Shown one piece after another: positions 38,739 through 49,243 of a DNA stretch of 64,000 nt (its first letter is position 1; each line of letters opens with the position of its first letter). This DNA is from Coenobita brevimanus. Taxonomy: Eukaryota; Arthropoda; Malacostraca; Decapoda; Coenobitidae. The stretch spans positions 53,693,991 through 53,757,990 of the forward strand of contig CM064671.1 in NCBI GenBank assembly GCA_032717465.1. Reading direction: 5' to 3'. The notes under the pieces were generated by a model. The model had not been told where the DNA came from and searched no databases. It saw only the letters and a program-made list of their open reading frames with translations. Made by a program: the position numbers and the translations under genes.

Positions 38739-39285
38739 TCAACCCGGGACCAAACACCTACATCTGAGGTTGCCCTCTCAAACCACTCCAGGGAGGCCCG
38801 ACCGTGTTTGTTAATGCCCCAGAGCGATCAGTGGGGGGGACCCTCCGTGGGCGAGTAAGCAAAGGTAAACTCAGTACAATTGCACAGACAACTACTGTAC
38901 CTAGCTAGAGGAATGGGAGGAATATGAGAAACTAGCTATCCCATCGACCACCAGAAGGGTGAAAAAGAAAACTAATGCCAGTGAGGCAGCCCTATAAAGC
39001 TAGAGAAGAGAGCACACGAGCATACATCCACTCTCTTCGCGACCAAGGATAGAAGTCCCAATTGAGTCACAGGGTGTGGATCTTGTATGGGCTACCCGCC
39101 CCCCGTAGGTTGCCAGATAGGGATATCTGAGGCTCTAGAGCACTTACACATTACCGTCTATATATAGTCTCAGCTAGGATTTACAGGGGACAATTTTTGG
39201 GGTAATGTCTATATACAGTCTCCCTGCAATTTTTCAGTCGATTTTACACAGTCTATATATAGTTCCACCACCAGCTAAGGGTTAA

Positions 39286-39858
39286 TCTTTCCTCTTCATC
39301 GGGTCATCCTGTCAAAACATTATCACCTTAACCTACCCTATTCCTCCAGTAAGGTTAGTGGACCCTCTCAAATAGCAGTGGGTATGGTACTTTGGACCTG
39401 CTTATTGGGAGGCCCTCAAACCATATTTCATTTATTTTTCCTGGAATGATTATTGCATTCATGACAGAGAGCCATTTGAGTGTGCCTCGGGCATTACAGA
39501 GGTAATTCTCGTGGTCATGAAAGCATACATTCTTTTCTCTTATCCTGTGATTGATGCAAAAAACAAAAACTTGATGTATCACGATTGTTATGATGTTCCC
39601 AACAAGGAGAAGGCCTTCAAAAGGTATCAAAGCCATCCTACCCCTAATTTTGATCTTGTTTATGTTTGTGACCGGAATCGTGCTGAAGTCTGTTTTTCAC
39701 TCTGCTAAAAAGAAATTAATTTGTACTAATTGCTCTGAGCTCACCAACTCAGATTCCTTGCACTCCTTCTGGCACATCAACAAAAACCTTGCCAGCAACA
39801 TTACATCATCATCCGTCCTTCTTTTTCTCAACTGTGATGGCTTTGTAGCAGTTTCATT
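39286..39858 (+). pseudogene. Jockey endonuclease C-terminal half and linker (Jockey-1 right part)
   Basis: Continues Jockey-1 from the TTAA junction: NLSSSSGHP, then after frame changes WNDYCIHDREPFECASGITEV, KRYQSHPTPNFDLVYV, DRNRAEV and, in the next frame, FWHINKNLASNITSSS with DGFVAVSF. The last part aligns with the start of Jockey-3 (ARNRAKSVLRSAK, FWHLAKNLSNNFTSSS), so the two belong to one family. Ends at 39858 against a hAT-like terminus. Confidence 0.75.
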
Positions 39859-41166
39859 CAGGGGCATAGCGAAGGGGGGGGGGGGGCGGAGGAGGCAGTT
39901 GCCCCCCCTTGAAGGTCTTGAAGTCATATGGGGCTAAAAATATAATAAACCTTTAAAATAAATAAATAAATAATTAAATAAATCACTTGAGAGAGAGAGA
40001 GAGAATCGCGGTGAGTCAGCATCAGTTCTCAAAGAGAAAAGCAAAAAGAATGAATCTCTGTATGACTATACAGTACTGTCATGGCATGCAAAATTGCTGA
40101 AAGCATATATATGTGTAACTACAATTTTTTTTTTTTCAGTTTAGTTGATATAGCAGTTGTAGAGTAGCAATTCTTTCTCCACTATCGCCACCTGCCCCCT
40201 CCCCCCACTAACACCTCACCTGTCGACCCCCAACCTTCTATGTCTTTTTCTCCAACTTTGTCTTCTCCAGCACCCTCTAGCTTTTCATAACCATCCCTAA
40301 TCCTAACTCCAAAATAAAAAAAAGTACCTAAGTTGTTTCTAATTGTACAGACACTGCAAGTCAACAGAAAACGAGTGATATCTCGGAACTAAACTTATTG
40401 TCCTTTGGAGTGATACAAGTCCATTAGTTTTGGACATAAGACAAAAAGCAAAATACCTACAAAAAGAGGAATGAAAGGGGAACATTTCGTGCGTAAAGTT
40501 TTGTCAGAGACTGAAAAACATGACTGTAATGATTTTTTGAACTTGGCAAAAGGGAGATAAAATTTGGGATAAATACATAGGCATTTTGGGATTTTTTTTG
40601 TTCAGTAATGATGAAGAATATTAAAATAACTTTTAGGGCATTTATTCATGAGGGTTTTATCAGTAAAACAATCAAATATCATAGAGATCAGATGAATACA
40701 CTTTCCCTAGTGTCCCATTTCTCGTGTCTCTTTTCTTATATATACATTTTATGCACAGATTATTTTTTTCCTGTAAATCTATTTGATCAAGTTTTCTCAA
40801 ACTTTGGGATGTTATTGTTCATATAAAGTAACAAAACATATTTTAAAAATCAGACAAATATAAGGAAAACAAATGTACCTTCATAAGTAATAACTGTCTG
40901 TTCCCCCTTCTGGGAACGTTGACACGAATCGCGTACCTTGTGTCTTTTCTGATAAAACACATTGACATGAATCGTGTGAAAAAGCAGAAAAAATTCACCA
41001 AAAATTAAGTTTTTGGCCAATTTGCATAAAATTTTTGGTGCGTTGTAGCGGGCACGTCTCTCCTTTCCAAGGTAAATACTTGGCAACACTGTAGCACCTC
41101 CTCGGAGCCTGTCTACAGCGATAAACCTCAGTACCTTATGAGTTCCCAGGCCGTAGGGTTGCACCT
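39859..41166 (+). mobile_element. hAT-like left terminus, right end not found
   Basis: CAGGGGCATAGCG followed by a long G run and GCCCCCCC starts at 39859. It resembles the left end of the hAT element at 17129. It cuts off Jockey-1, so it marks an insertion. The adjacent 8 bp, GTTTCATT (39851-39858), would be the target duplication, but I find no matching right end before 41166. The rest, to 41166, is AT-rich with no coding potential I can identify. The end coordinate is a limit, not a boundary. Confidence 0.35.
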
Positions 41167-41226
41167 TTAACCCGCCCCATATTGACTTATTACAAAACCC
41201 ACCCCGAAAACCTGACAAATTTTTGG

Positions 41227-41261
<35 letters not shown>

Positions 41262-41929
41262 CTCAAACTTCCGCTTTTGGTGGGAAACAATGGAAAATCA
41301 CCAAGAAAGTGTTAAAATGGTCTAGGGAGGTGCCCCTCTGAATACCTGATAACTGTGTTTTCTGTAGCTGTGCTGCTACTGTCACGTTTTCTGTGTTAGG
41401 GTAACTATTGGAAACCACTCAAAAATGTAAATGTTTATTAATTTGGTGCAAATTTACATGTAATACAAGAATATATTGGTTTTCACACAAAAATGTAGGT
41501 GATATAAGTGTTGTTTCATTCATGAACACATGAAAATTGCCAAATTCTTGCACAACTGACTCACTATCACTGTTGTTTCAACTTACATTTTATTTTCCAA
41601 CTTACATTATACTTTTTCACTAACATTATACCAGTCTTTACCACAGGCCTTACTATTATAGTGTCATATTATCACATATTTACAGGCCTTACTATAATAG
41701 TGAGCCTAGTATTTTCTCAAGCACACACAGTATCAGTAATGTACTAAAATGTACTAAGGTGTGGTAGAGGAAGGTGTCCCATGTATATGTACCAAAAATC
41801 ATGCGCGAAATTTGAAAAATGTGCAAACGATAGACCTTCCAATAGCAAAACATTCATCGTACACTGTGGGGACTGAGCATGAAAAAAACTGCAACATGCA
41901 TCATACGTTGCGGATAGGGGGCAGGTTAA
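41167..41929 (-). mobile_element. piggyBac A-family MITE (763 bp)
   Basis: TTAA at 41167-41170 and 41926-41929. The left end TTAACCCGCCCC and internal blocks (GGCTCAAAC, CGCTTTTGGTG, GAGGAAGGTGTC, GTACCAAAAATC) match the MITE at 13264-14031 in the same order. A (GT)n tract sits at 41231-41260. Its right TTAA is shared with element A1. Confidence 0.8.
41231..41260. repeat. (GT)n microsatellite
   Basis: GT tract inside the MITE. Confidence 0.95.
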
Positions 41930-42182
41930 CCCGCGGCGTCCCGTCGACGCACTTCCACGTCCTCACGTTTTGTCACTGCCAATCCCGTTGACGTACTTCA
42001 ACGTCCTGCAATTGCAAGGTTCATAATTTCCACAATTTTCAAAATTCGCGCGAGATTTTCAATTCACCCACTTACCCAAGCCTCCCCTACCTGCCGCCAG
42101 GCGGGCAGCATCCCAAACCCCACGTGACCTGCGCTCGCCCTTGTCTCGGTCGCTCACCTGTTAGCAGTGACCCAGGTCAGAC

Positions 42183-43000
42183 ATGGCGCGTAAAGGTCTC
42201 TCAGACGACGAAATACAATCTGCCCTGGATGCCTTCACTGGAGATAGTGATTCTCCACTTGATGATGATGTGGTGGATCGAGATTATGTGCAGCCTGAGG
42301 AGGAAATAACAAGCAGTGATGAGGAGGTCCCTTCGCCCCGGAAAAAGCGGTATGTCACATATCGTAAGGCAAGGGAAGGCCAGCCTGCACCCAAAACACC
42401 TGCATGGACCTCTCTCCATCCCCTAGAGAGAGATTCTGATGAGGACGAGGATGAGGACGATGACGATGACGGCGGCTTAGGACGTGATGTTGCCTCGTGG
42501 TTGGGGAAGGAAAAAATCTCACCCCGAGGATCAGAAGGTGGGGCGAGAAGGCAAATAAAGTATGGCCTAGTGTTTTGCCTGGGGAAGGCGAAAGTGGTGT
42601 GGTGGGAGTGCTGGGTGAAAGGGAAAGTGGTGTGGCGGGAGCGAGGGGTGAAAGGGAAAGTGGTGTGGTGGGAGTGCGGGGTGAAAGGGAAAGTGGTGTG
42701 AGGGAGGCAGCACGAGCACGTGGTGCACGTAGGCCTAGGGGAGAGGAGGTGGAGCCACTCCCCAGCAAGTCTTTCGCCATACAATATTCCCAAACTTCCT
42801 CCACACAGCCCCAGGATGTGGGGAAAGGAAGGAAAGGGAAGGGAAAGGGTAAAGGAAAAGGGAGAGGGAAGAGAAGTGCGAGTGATGAAAGGCGCCGCTC
42901 TCCACCTCCCCCACCACCACCAATGTTGCGTTGTGTCTTCAGCCATGTTTCAGAGAGTACCATAACTTCCTACACTACTGAAACTGTGTGGGATGGCGAT
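42183..43000 (+). pseudogene. piggyBac A1 transposase with catalytic core deleted
   Basis: The ATG at 42183 begins ARKGLSDDEIQSALD, followed by an acidic segment and PSPRKKRYVTYR, collinear with the A2 transposase (58517). A frameshift near 42560 moves the frame into a run of GERESGV repeats (33-bp units at 42600-42705), then PLPSKSFAIQYSQTSS and a lysine-glycine-rich tract (GKGKGKGKG). About 40 bp later the sequence jumps to CVFSHVSEST, matching the nucleotides that in A2 encode the last cysteine-rich residues ([11 protein letters not shown]). All residues between, including the DDD catalytic domain, are missing. The product, if any, would be a disordered, basic, non-catalytic protein. Confidence 0.75.
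42600..42705 (+). repeat. 33-bp in-frame minisatellite
   Basis: Three to four copies of a unit containing GGTGAAAGGGAAAGTGGTGT in the A1 coding remnant. Length variation here would keep the frame. Confidence 0.8.
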
Positions 43001-43004
43001 ATGA

Positions 43005-44870
43005 CGCTCAGTATAATGGTAAGGCCAGTCAGTATGTGCTAAGTCTTATATAAACTTGAAACGGGTGTAATGTTTGCAGGAAAGTAATGTATAAGTTGAG
43101 AAATAGTGTAAGTTGAACGAAGTGAAATGAAAACTACACCCACTGTATAAATCTGTGAAAATATGGCGCTCAGTATAACACTCTGGTCAGTAAATATGTG
43201 ATAGCAAGAATATAAAGTGGAAACGGGTGTAATGTTAGCATGAATAGAACATATAAGTTGAAAAATAGTGTAAGTTGTAATAATTGATGTTACGAGTACA
43301 CCCACTGTGTAAATCTGCGAAAATATTACGCTCAGTAGAACATTCTGGTCAGTAAGTATGTGATAGGAATTATATAAAGTGGAAAAGGTTGTAATGTTAG
43401 TAGTAAGGTAAGTTATAAGTTGAATACTATACCTCATACCAATTAATCTGGCCAGGCATGTATGGCAACAGTGTTCCTGCCGAGATTCTGATTGGCTGAA
43501 GGGGGTTGTTCGATTTCGTTGTTGCATAAACCGGTACTCTTTATTATCGGATGTGATACTGATTTTGTCGACAGTACAGTCGTCAAAAGTAATAAGATAT
43601 CCGTTATATACTTAACAACAATGAAATTTTCGTAGGAAGGTAAAGATATGAGTCAACAAAGTATTATAACAGTCCAAGTCAAGGTCAACATTCGAACAAT
43701 TCCTTTAAATCTCCGACACTCCTTAATATAACAGAAAATTAAGGAAACCTGCTAAATCTAAGCATTGGTATAATACACATTTAAATTATAAGATCAGTCC
43801 TCACCTTTAAAACTTACCAAAACTCTGAATAATTAAAAATTCCAATGAAAAGACAAGTTCTGCGGGGAGGGAGGTTTGAAACAATCGTGAAATTCAAAGT
43901 TTGCTAAAGGAAAACTATTTCATTGTATCTCTATTATCACAGTAAGGACTGATCTCAAATTTTAAATGTGTTATACCAACGCCTAGATTTAGCAGGTTTC
44001 CTTAATTTTCTGTTATATTAAGGAGTGTTGGAGATTTAAAGGAGTTGTTCGAATGCTGACCTTGACTTGGACTGTTATAATACTTTGTTGACTCATATCT
44101 CTACCTTCCTACGAAAATTTCATTGTTGTTAAGTATATAACGGATATCTTATTGCTTTTGACGACTGTACTGTTGACAAATTCAGTATCACATCTGATAA
44201 TAAAGAGAGTACCGGTTTATGAAACAATGAAATCGAACAACCCCCTTCAGCCAATCAGAATCTCGGCGGGAACACTGTTGCCATACATGCCTGGCCAGAT
44301 TAATTGGTATGAGGTATAGTGTAAGATGAAACAAATGATATCGCAATAACACTCACTGTGTAAGTACGCGATAATATGACGCTCAGTAGAATCGTAAGGT
44401 CTGAAATTATGTGATATCAATTATATCAAGTGTAAACATGTGCAATGTTAGTGGAGAATTATTATATAAGTACAAAAAAAGGTTGTAAGTTGAAATAGTA
44501 GTCATAGCGACTTCACCGTCTGTGTTATTATGAGCTATTATTAAGCTAAATATTTACGTAAGGCCTGAAACTATCTCAAAACAGTTCCCTAAAGTTGAAA
44601 AGTGTATAATGTTATTAGGAAAGTATTATGTAAGTAGAAAAAACACAATACGAGTTGAAACAACAGTCACAGCGAGTTCACTCACTACGTAAATAAGCGC
44701 TAACATTACGCTAAATGTTATCGAAAGGCCTGTGAATACGTAAAAACAGTTCAATAAAATGTAAAATGGTATAATGTTATTGTAGATGTATTATGTAAGT
44801 AGAAAAAATGATATGTATCATGATTCAAGAATATTAGCGATTCATCGTGACCAATCTGCCCGATTTTGCT
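43005..44870 (+). repeat. A1 subterminal tandem array, 162-165 bp x 6
   Basis: The GCTCAGT or GCTAAAT anchor occurs at 43005, 43168, 43330, 44381, 44545 and 44710. After subtracting the 889 bp contributed by the foldback element and its duplicated TA, every spacing is 162-165 bp. Units also share GTGTAATGTTA and ATAAGTTGAA words. A2 carries a related six-unit array. Confidence 0.85.
43430..44316. mobile_element. foldback / long-inverted-repeat element (887 bp)
   Basis: The left arm (about 43430-43805) and right arm (about 43942-44316) are near-exact inverted copies of ~375 bp around a 136-bp loop. Termini read TACCTCATACC. TA flanks both sides (43428-43429 and 44317-44318), and the surrounding array unit matches its neighbours once the element and one TA are removed, so TA is the likely target duplication. 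This fits a Tc1/mariner-type foldback MITE. No ORF. Confidence 0.85.
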
Positions 44871-46674
44871 CGTTTCGCACGATGGTACAATGCTTATTTC
44901 AGCTCTATTTTTGTATAAAATCCAATTTACTCTTTTATCACATGTTTTTATGTTTGTAATAAATACATATCTACTTACTTTCATTGGTTTCCCAGACTTA
45001 TAATACCATAGAAAACGTTAGAGGCTCAGACCACCTACAGAGAACACGGTACCAGGTGTGACGAAGTTATACCTGTTTAGGGCACTTATGGACCCCGGGG
45101 AACAATTTCTTCGTGACTGACCATTGTTTCTGACCAAAAGCGAAAGTTTTAGCAAAAAAAATTTGGGTCCAAAAATGGTCGGGATTGGGGGGTACCAGTG
45201 GTGAAAAAGTGGTCGGGACAGGGCGGGTTAAACACCATTAATTCTCCCCCTCCCGCCTGAGCTGAAGCCCCTATGGACTGAGTGTCATTATATATTATTT
45301 GTGAGAATACTTTGAAGTGGTTTTGTCAATGGAACATAGATATATATATCTCGAAAACCAATGGTACCCGTTATCAGTAGTTCAGCCTGCGGGCAGGACT
45401 CATGTTCACTGTAACAGTGTTTCGCCACTTTGCCTCCCCTAGGCCCTAATGTTGTGAGTATATTTATGTATACTGTATAGTGAAGCCAGTCCCTAAACTG
45501 TGTATTGTGTGAAAGATATAGTGGCCAGCTTTGTGAAATAATGGAACTAGCAGGCGTTATGTACACCATAGTCATAGTCTGGAATAGGGCAGGTGTCACC
45601 TGTACTCCGTAGTCAGGAAGGGAATATTAGACGTGTTTAGGGATGGAATCATTTTAATAGTGATATTGTATTTGTGCATGAATTTGTGTGAAATATACGT
45701 CAAACATGCTGCGAGTGTTCGTGAAGGAGTGTGGTGTGTCCCATAATAGCGGTCAGTCATACTCTCGAGGTGAAGGTGCTGTGTCACAATGTACCGTAGT
45801 CAGGAACTGAATAATTGCAGAGGTGGGGATGGAATCATTGTAATAGTCATGTATTTCCATGTGATTTAGAATGAACTGTACATGAAATGCCACAAGTGTT
45901 CGTGAAGAGATATTTAGGGTGTGTAGCGTATGTTAGCGGCATCTTAGAGGCAGATGTGCAGGAGACGTTTGATGCCTAGCAACTGCGGACGTCAGTGAAC
46001 AGGTACTGACCTTGCTCAGACATTAAAAGAGAACTTATACTTCCTGTGAAATGTATGTGAAATGTGCCGCAAGTGTTCGTGAGGGGATATTTAGGGTGCA
46101 TACTGTATGTTAGTGGTACCTTAGTGGGAGGTGTGCAGGGGACGTAAGGATGCCTAGCAACTACAGACGTCAATGAACAGGTACTGTACCTCACTCAGAC
46201 ATTTATAGAGAACTTACACTTTATGTGCAATGTACGTGAAATGTTCCGTGAGTGTTCATGTAGGGATATTAAGGGTGTGTAGCATATGTTAGCAGTACCT
46301 TAGCAGCAGGTGTGCAAGGGATGTAAGGACGCCTAGCAACTACGGACGTCAGTGAACAGGTACTGTACCTTGCTCAGACATTTACAGAGAACTTATAGTT
46401 TATGTTCAATGTACAAGAAATGTGCCACGAGTGTTCGTGAAGGGATATTTAGGGTGCATAGCGTATGTTAGTGGTACCTTAGCGGCAGGTGTGCAGGGGA
46501 TGTAAGAACGGTGGGCAACCACAGACGTCAGTGGACAGGTACTGTACCGTGCTAAGACATTTGTTGATAACTTATGATTTATATGAAAGATTAGTGCTAT
46601 GTGCCAGAAGTGTGCGTGGGGATATAGTTAGGGGGTTTATCATGTTGGGGGAACCTCAGGGGAAACAGGGCAGA

Positions 46675-46677
<3 letters not shown>

Positions 46678-46730
<53 letters not shown>
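46678..46730. repeat. (AT)n microsatellite, left flank of LTR element
   Basis: The LTR element inserted within this AT tract, which continues at 53107-53172. The target duplication therefore cannot be read. Confidence 0.95.
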
Positions 46731-46735
<5 letters not shown>

Positions 46736-47559
46736 CATAGCTTATGATTTCATCATCCTTTGTATAATTCTAACGTACAGTATGCTGCATGTTTGACCAC
46801 GATTCGCCTCGTGGCTTCCATAGTGACCAAGTTTCCGTGTTCTACCTCACTCCCCCATTCTCCTCCCTTATAGTAGAGTAAGTCGTTCTTTCTGTTGTTC
46901 AGAGCAGGATTGTCAACTCTTTGTCCCCTATGGCTTCATTTCCGCGTCCTTCTTACAAGTTGTATCAAGCTCTGCTGGCCCTTATATAATGAGCTCAGTT
47001 TCTGCATTAATTGCCACTTAGATCTACTCCTCATTTTGTTCACATCTCTGTCCTCCCCTGTACAGTTGTTATTATTTTTGTGAGTGCTCAGGAAGTCTCC
47101 AGCCATCTAGCTGCTGTATAATTTGAGTATAAGTGTTATTACATTTTTTCTTGTACTGTATAGCATAAGGTGTTGGTTCGTAGGCCTGGTAAGGTTTTTG
47201 TGATTCATGTGGAGTTTTTGATGTCAGCCATCATTAATAATATTTTGTATCTGTAATAATATATCTTGCATTAACTGAGCATTATCCGGTTTTCTCAATT
47301 TATCAGGGCTGACTTAGATAAATTTACTCTTGCTAATTTCGTGTTAATAGAGACTATTGCAGTTAACCATATATTTAACCTGTTTTTTGCCGTTACATTA
47401 TCCTTATGAGTCCTGAATGTTTAGTTGTTAGTTTGAGCATTAAACTTTAACTTGTAATTTTACCTAACTCTTTTGTTTTGAACCTGGAACTTTGCGGGAC
47501 AGTAGTGATTTTTAGTATTCTCACTTGAAGTGTTCATTATCTCTCTCTGTTCCGTAACA
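46731..47559 (+). repeat. 5' LTR
   Basis: 829 bp ending GTAACA. The first base differs from the right LTR (A in place of T). No clear tRNA primer-binding site with the usual TGG follows: the next bases are GAGACCTCGTATC. Confidence 0.9.
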
Positions 47560-47632
47560 GAGACCTCGTATCAGGATATTCAGGATATTATCATAGGGAT
47601 ATTGCTTGATATTTTGTGACTGTGATTTATTC

Positions 47633-49243
47633 ATGATGTCTACTATTACTACGCTTGATGAAGCCAAAGATTTTTTGTCAAATTTGCAAACAGTGTGTGA
47701 TGTAGAAAACAGAACAAAGAATGAACTTAAGCTTGTTGCTCAACAATTGGGAATTGCTGTTCACTCTCATCATTCTAAAGATCAAATTGTTGGCATGATT
47801 AACAAAAGCTTGTTTGATGTAACTCCTCCAGATGAGCAAACGCAGATTGAAATAGCTAAGTTACAGCGAGCCCTGCAGGAGGCTCGTGCTAAGGAGGCTG
47901 AGTTTCAGGCACGTTCTAAGGAGGCTGAGTCTCAGGCTTGTATTCAGGAGGCACAAATTGAACTTGCTAGGATTCAGGCAGACCATGAGCATCGCATGAA
48001 ACAAGGTGGAACTGGATCATCTAGCTCTGATGATTTTGATGTGGCTAAAAATGTTAAACTTGTCCCTCCTTTTAATGAATCTGATTTAACAAAGTATTTT
48101 CAGTTGTTTGAGAGGGTAGCTACAGGTTTTAATTGGCCCAAAAAGTATTGGCCAGTACTCCTTCAAACTGTTCTCACCGGTAAAGCTCAAGTAACTTATG
48201 CATCTTTGCCTCAGGATCAATCTGATAATTATGATGTAGTTAAGAGCTTGATTCTTAAGGCCTATGAGCTTGTTCCTGAAGCCTATAGAGTAAAATTTAG
48301 GACAACTTATAAGCAAGATAAGCAATCCCATGTTGAGTATGCAAAAATCAAAGAAGATCTGTTAGGGCAGTGGTTAAATTCTAAGAATGTGAATTCTGAT
48401 TTTGATAAATTTAAGCAGATGATTTTGCTGGAGGATTTCAAAAGGTCTATTAATAAAAATGTAAGCCTATATCTTGGTGAGAGAAGAATAGATAATTTGT
48501 CTGATGCTGCAGTTTTAGCTGATGAATATGTTCTCACTCACCAGAGATATTCTAAAGAAAAAAGGAAAGCTGAGAGTAAGTACGTTGTCTCTACTCAGAG
48601 TACAGGTAACAGGAAAGAGAATAAAGATGATGTTTCTCAGGAAGTAAATACCAGCTTCACCTCTAGATTTCAGAAAAGTAAATGTACTTATTGTAGTAAG
48701 CTTGGTCATACTACGGAGAAATGTTTCAGGAGACAGCGTGATGTGAACAAAAAGGAGTCTTTAAATATTCAGTCAACTGGTCTAGTGTCCACCCTTGAGA
48801 GTTCCCAGAATTCTTTAACCGAGTTAACTGAACCTGCTTTGAGGGGTAAATTAAATTCTCATGATGAAGCTCCTCTTTTGAGCAGTAACGTGGGTGACAC
48901 TCTCGAGAGTTCATGTGCTAATTTCCTGTCTGATGGTTTTGTCAGTCCTCTGGACAGTAATGACAGGAAATCAGTTAAAATATATCGTGATACAGGTGAT
49001 TGCCAATCCCTTATGTTGACCAGTGTTCTAGGCTCTAATGTTAATTCCTCTGATGAAACTGTAATCTTACAAGGTGTAGGGAATAATTACTTCTCTGTCC
49101 CTCTGTGCAGAGTGAATTTGGAGTCTGGTTTTGTTAATGGTTCCGTTATGGTTGGGTTGGTTGAGACACTCCCAATGTTAGGTGTAACTTTCTTACTTGG
49201 AATTGATATTGGTGGAAGTCAAGTGTGTCCAGCTCCTCAGTAG
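47633..49243 (+). CDS. LTR element Gag-protease polyprotein
   Basis: The ATG at 47633 (a second is at 47636) is the first in a frame open to a TAG at 49241. The N-terminus is a SAP-like or coiled segment with heptad-like KEAE repeats. The capsid region contains LFERVATGFNWP and YELVPEAYRVKF, resembling the SCAN fold that is known to derive from Gmr1-like capsids. A zinc knuckle, CTYCSKLGHTTEKC, follows at about residues 351-364. The retropepsin has the catalytic triad in DTGD (aspartate at about residue 453; the fourth residue is usually alanine) and the second motif LLGIDIGG near the end. The frame is intact, so Gag could be made. It is in the same frame as pol, separated by one TAG. Confidence 0.85.
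   Translation: MMSTITTLDEAKDFLSNLQTVCDVENRTKNELKLVAQQLGIAVHSHHSKDQIVGMINKSLFDVTPPDEQTQIEIAKLQRALQEARAKEAEFQARSKEAESQACIQEAQIELARIQADHEHRMKQGGTGSSSSDDFDVAKNVKLVPPFNESDLTKYFQLFERVATGFNWPKKYWPVLLQTVLTGKAQVTYASLPQDQSDNYDVVKSLILKAYELVPEAYRVKFRTTYKQDKQSHVEYAKIKEDLLGQWLNSKNVNSDFDKFKQMILLEDFKRSINKNVSLYLGERRIDNLSDAAVLADEYVLTHQRYSKEKRKAESKYVVSTQSTGNRKENKDDVSQEVNTSFTSRFQKSKCTYCSKLGHTTEKCFRRQRDVNKKESLNIQSTGLVSTLESSQNSLTELTEPALRGKLNSHDEAPLLSSNVGDTLESSCANFLSDGFVSPLDSNDRKSVKIYRDTGDCQSLMLTSVLGSNVNSSDETVILQGVGNNYFSVPLCRVNLESGFVNGSVMVGLVETLPMLGVTFLLGIDIGGSQVCPAPQ

Larger units (their letters stand above)
41926..45231 (+). mobile_element. piggyBac A1 element, 3.3 kb, catalytic domain deleted
   Basis: The left end is TTAACCCGCGGCGTCCCG; the right end, on the other strand, is TTAACCCGCCCTGTCCCGAC. 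Both ends match the A-family MITEs and, more distantly, A2. Content: transposase N-terminus joined to the last codons (42183-43000), a six-unit tandem array (43005-44870) interrupted by a foldback element (43430-44316), then the distal terminus. Confidence 0.88.

Noticed and set aside
42284..42963. Minus-strand frames of 200-220 codons opposite the A1 transposase
   Set aside because: Serine/proline/leucine-rich mirror of the acidic and GKGKG coding repeats on the plus strand; no independent support.
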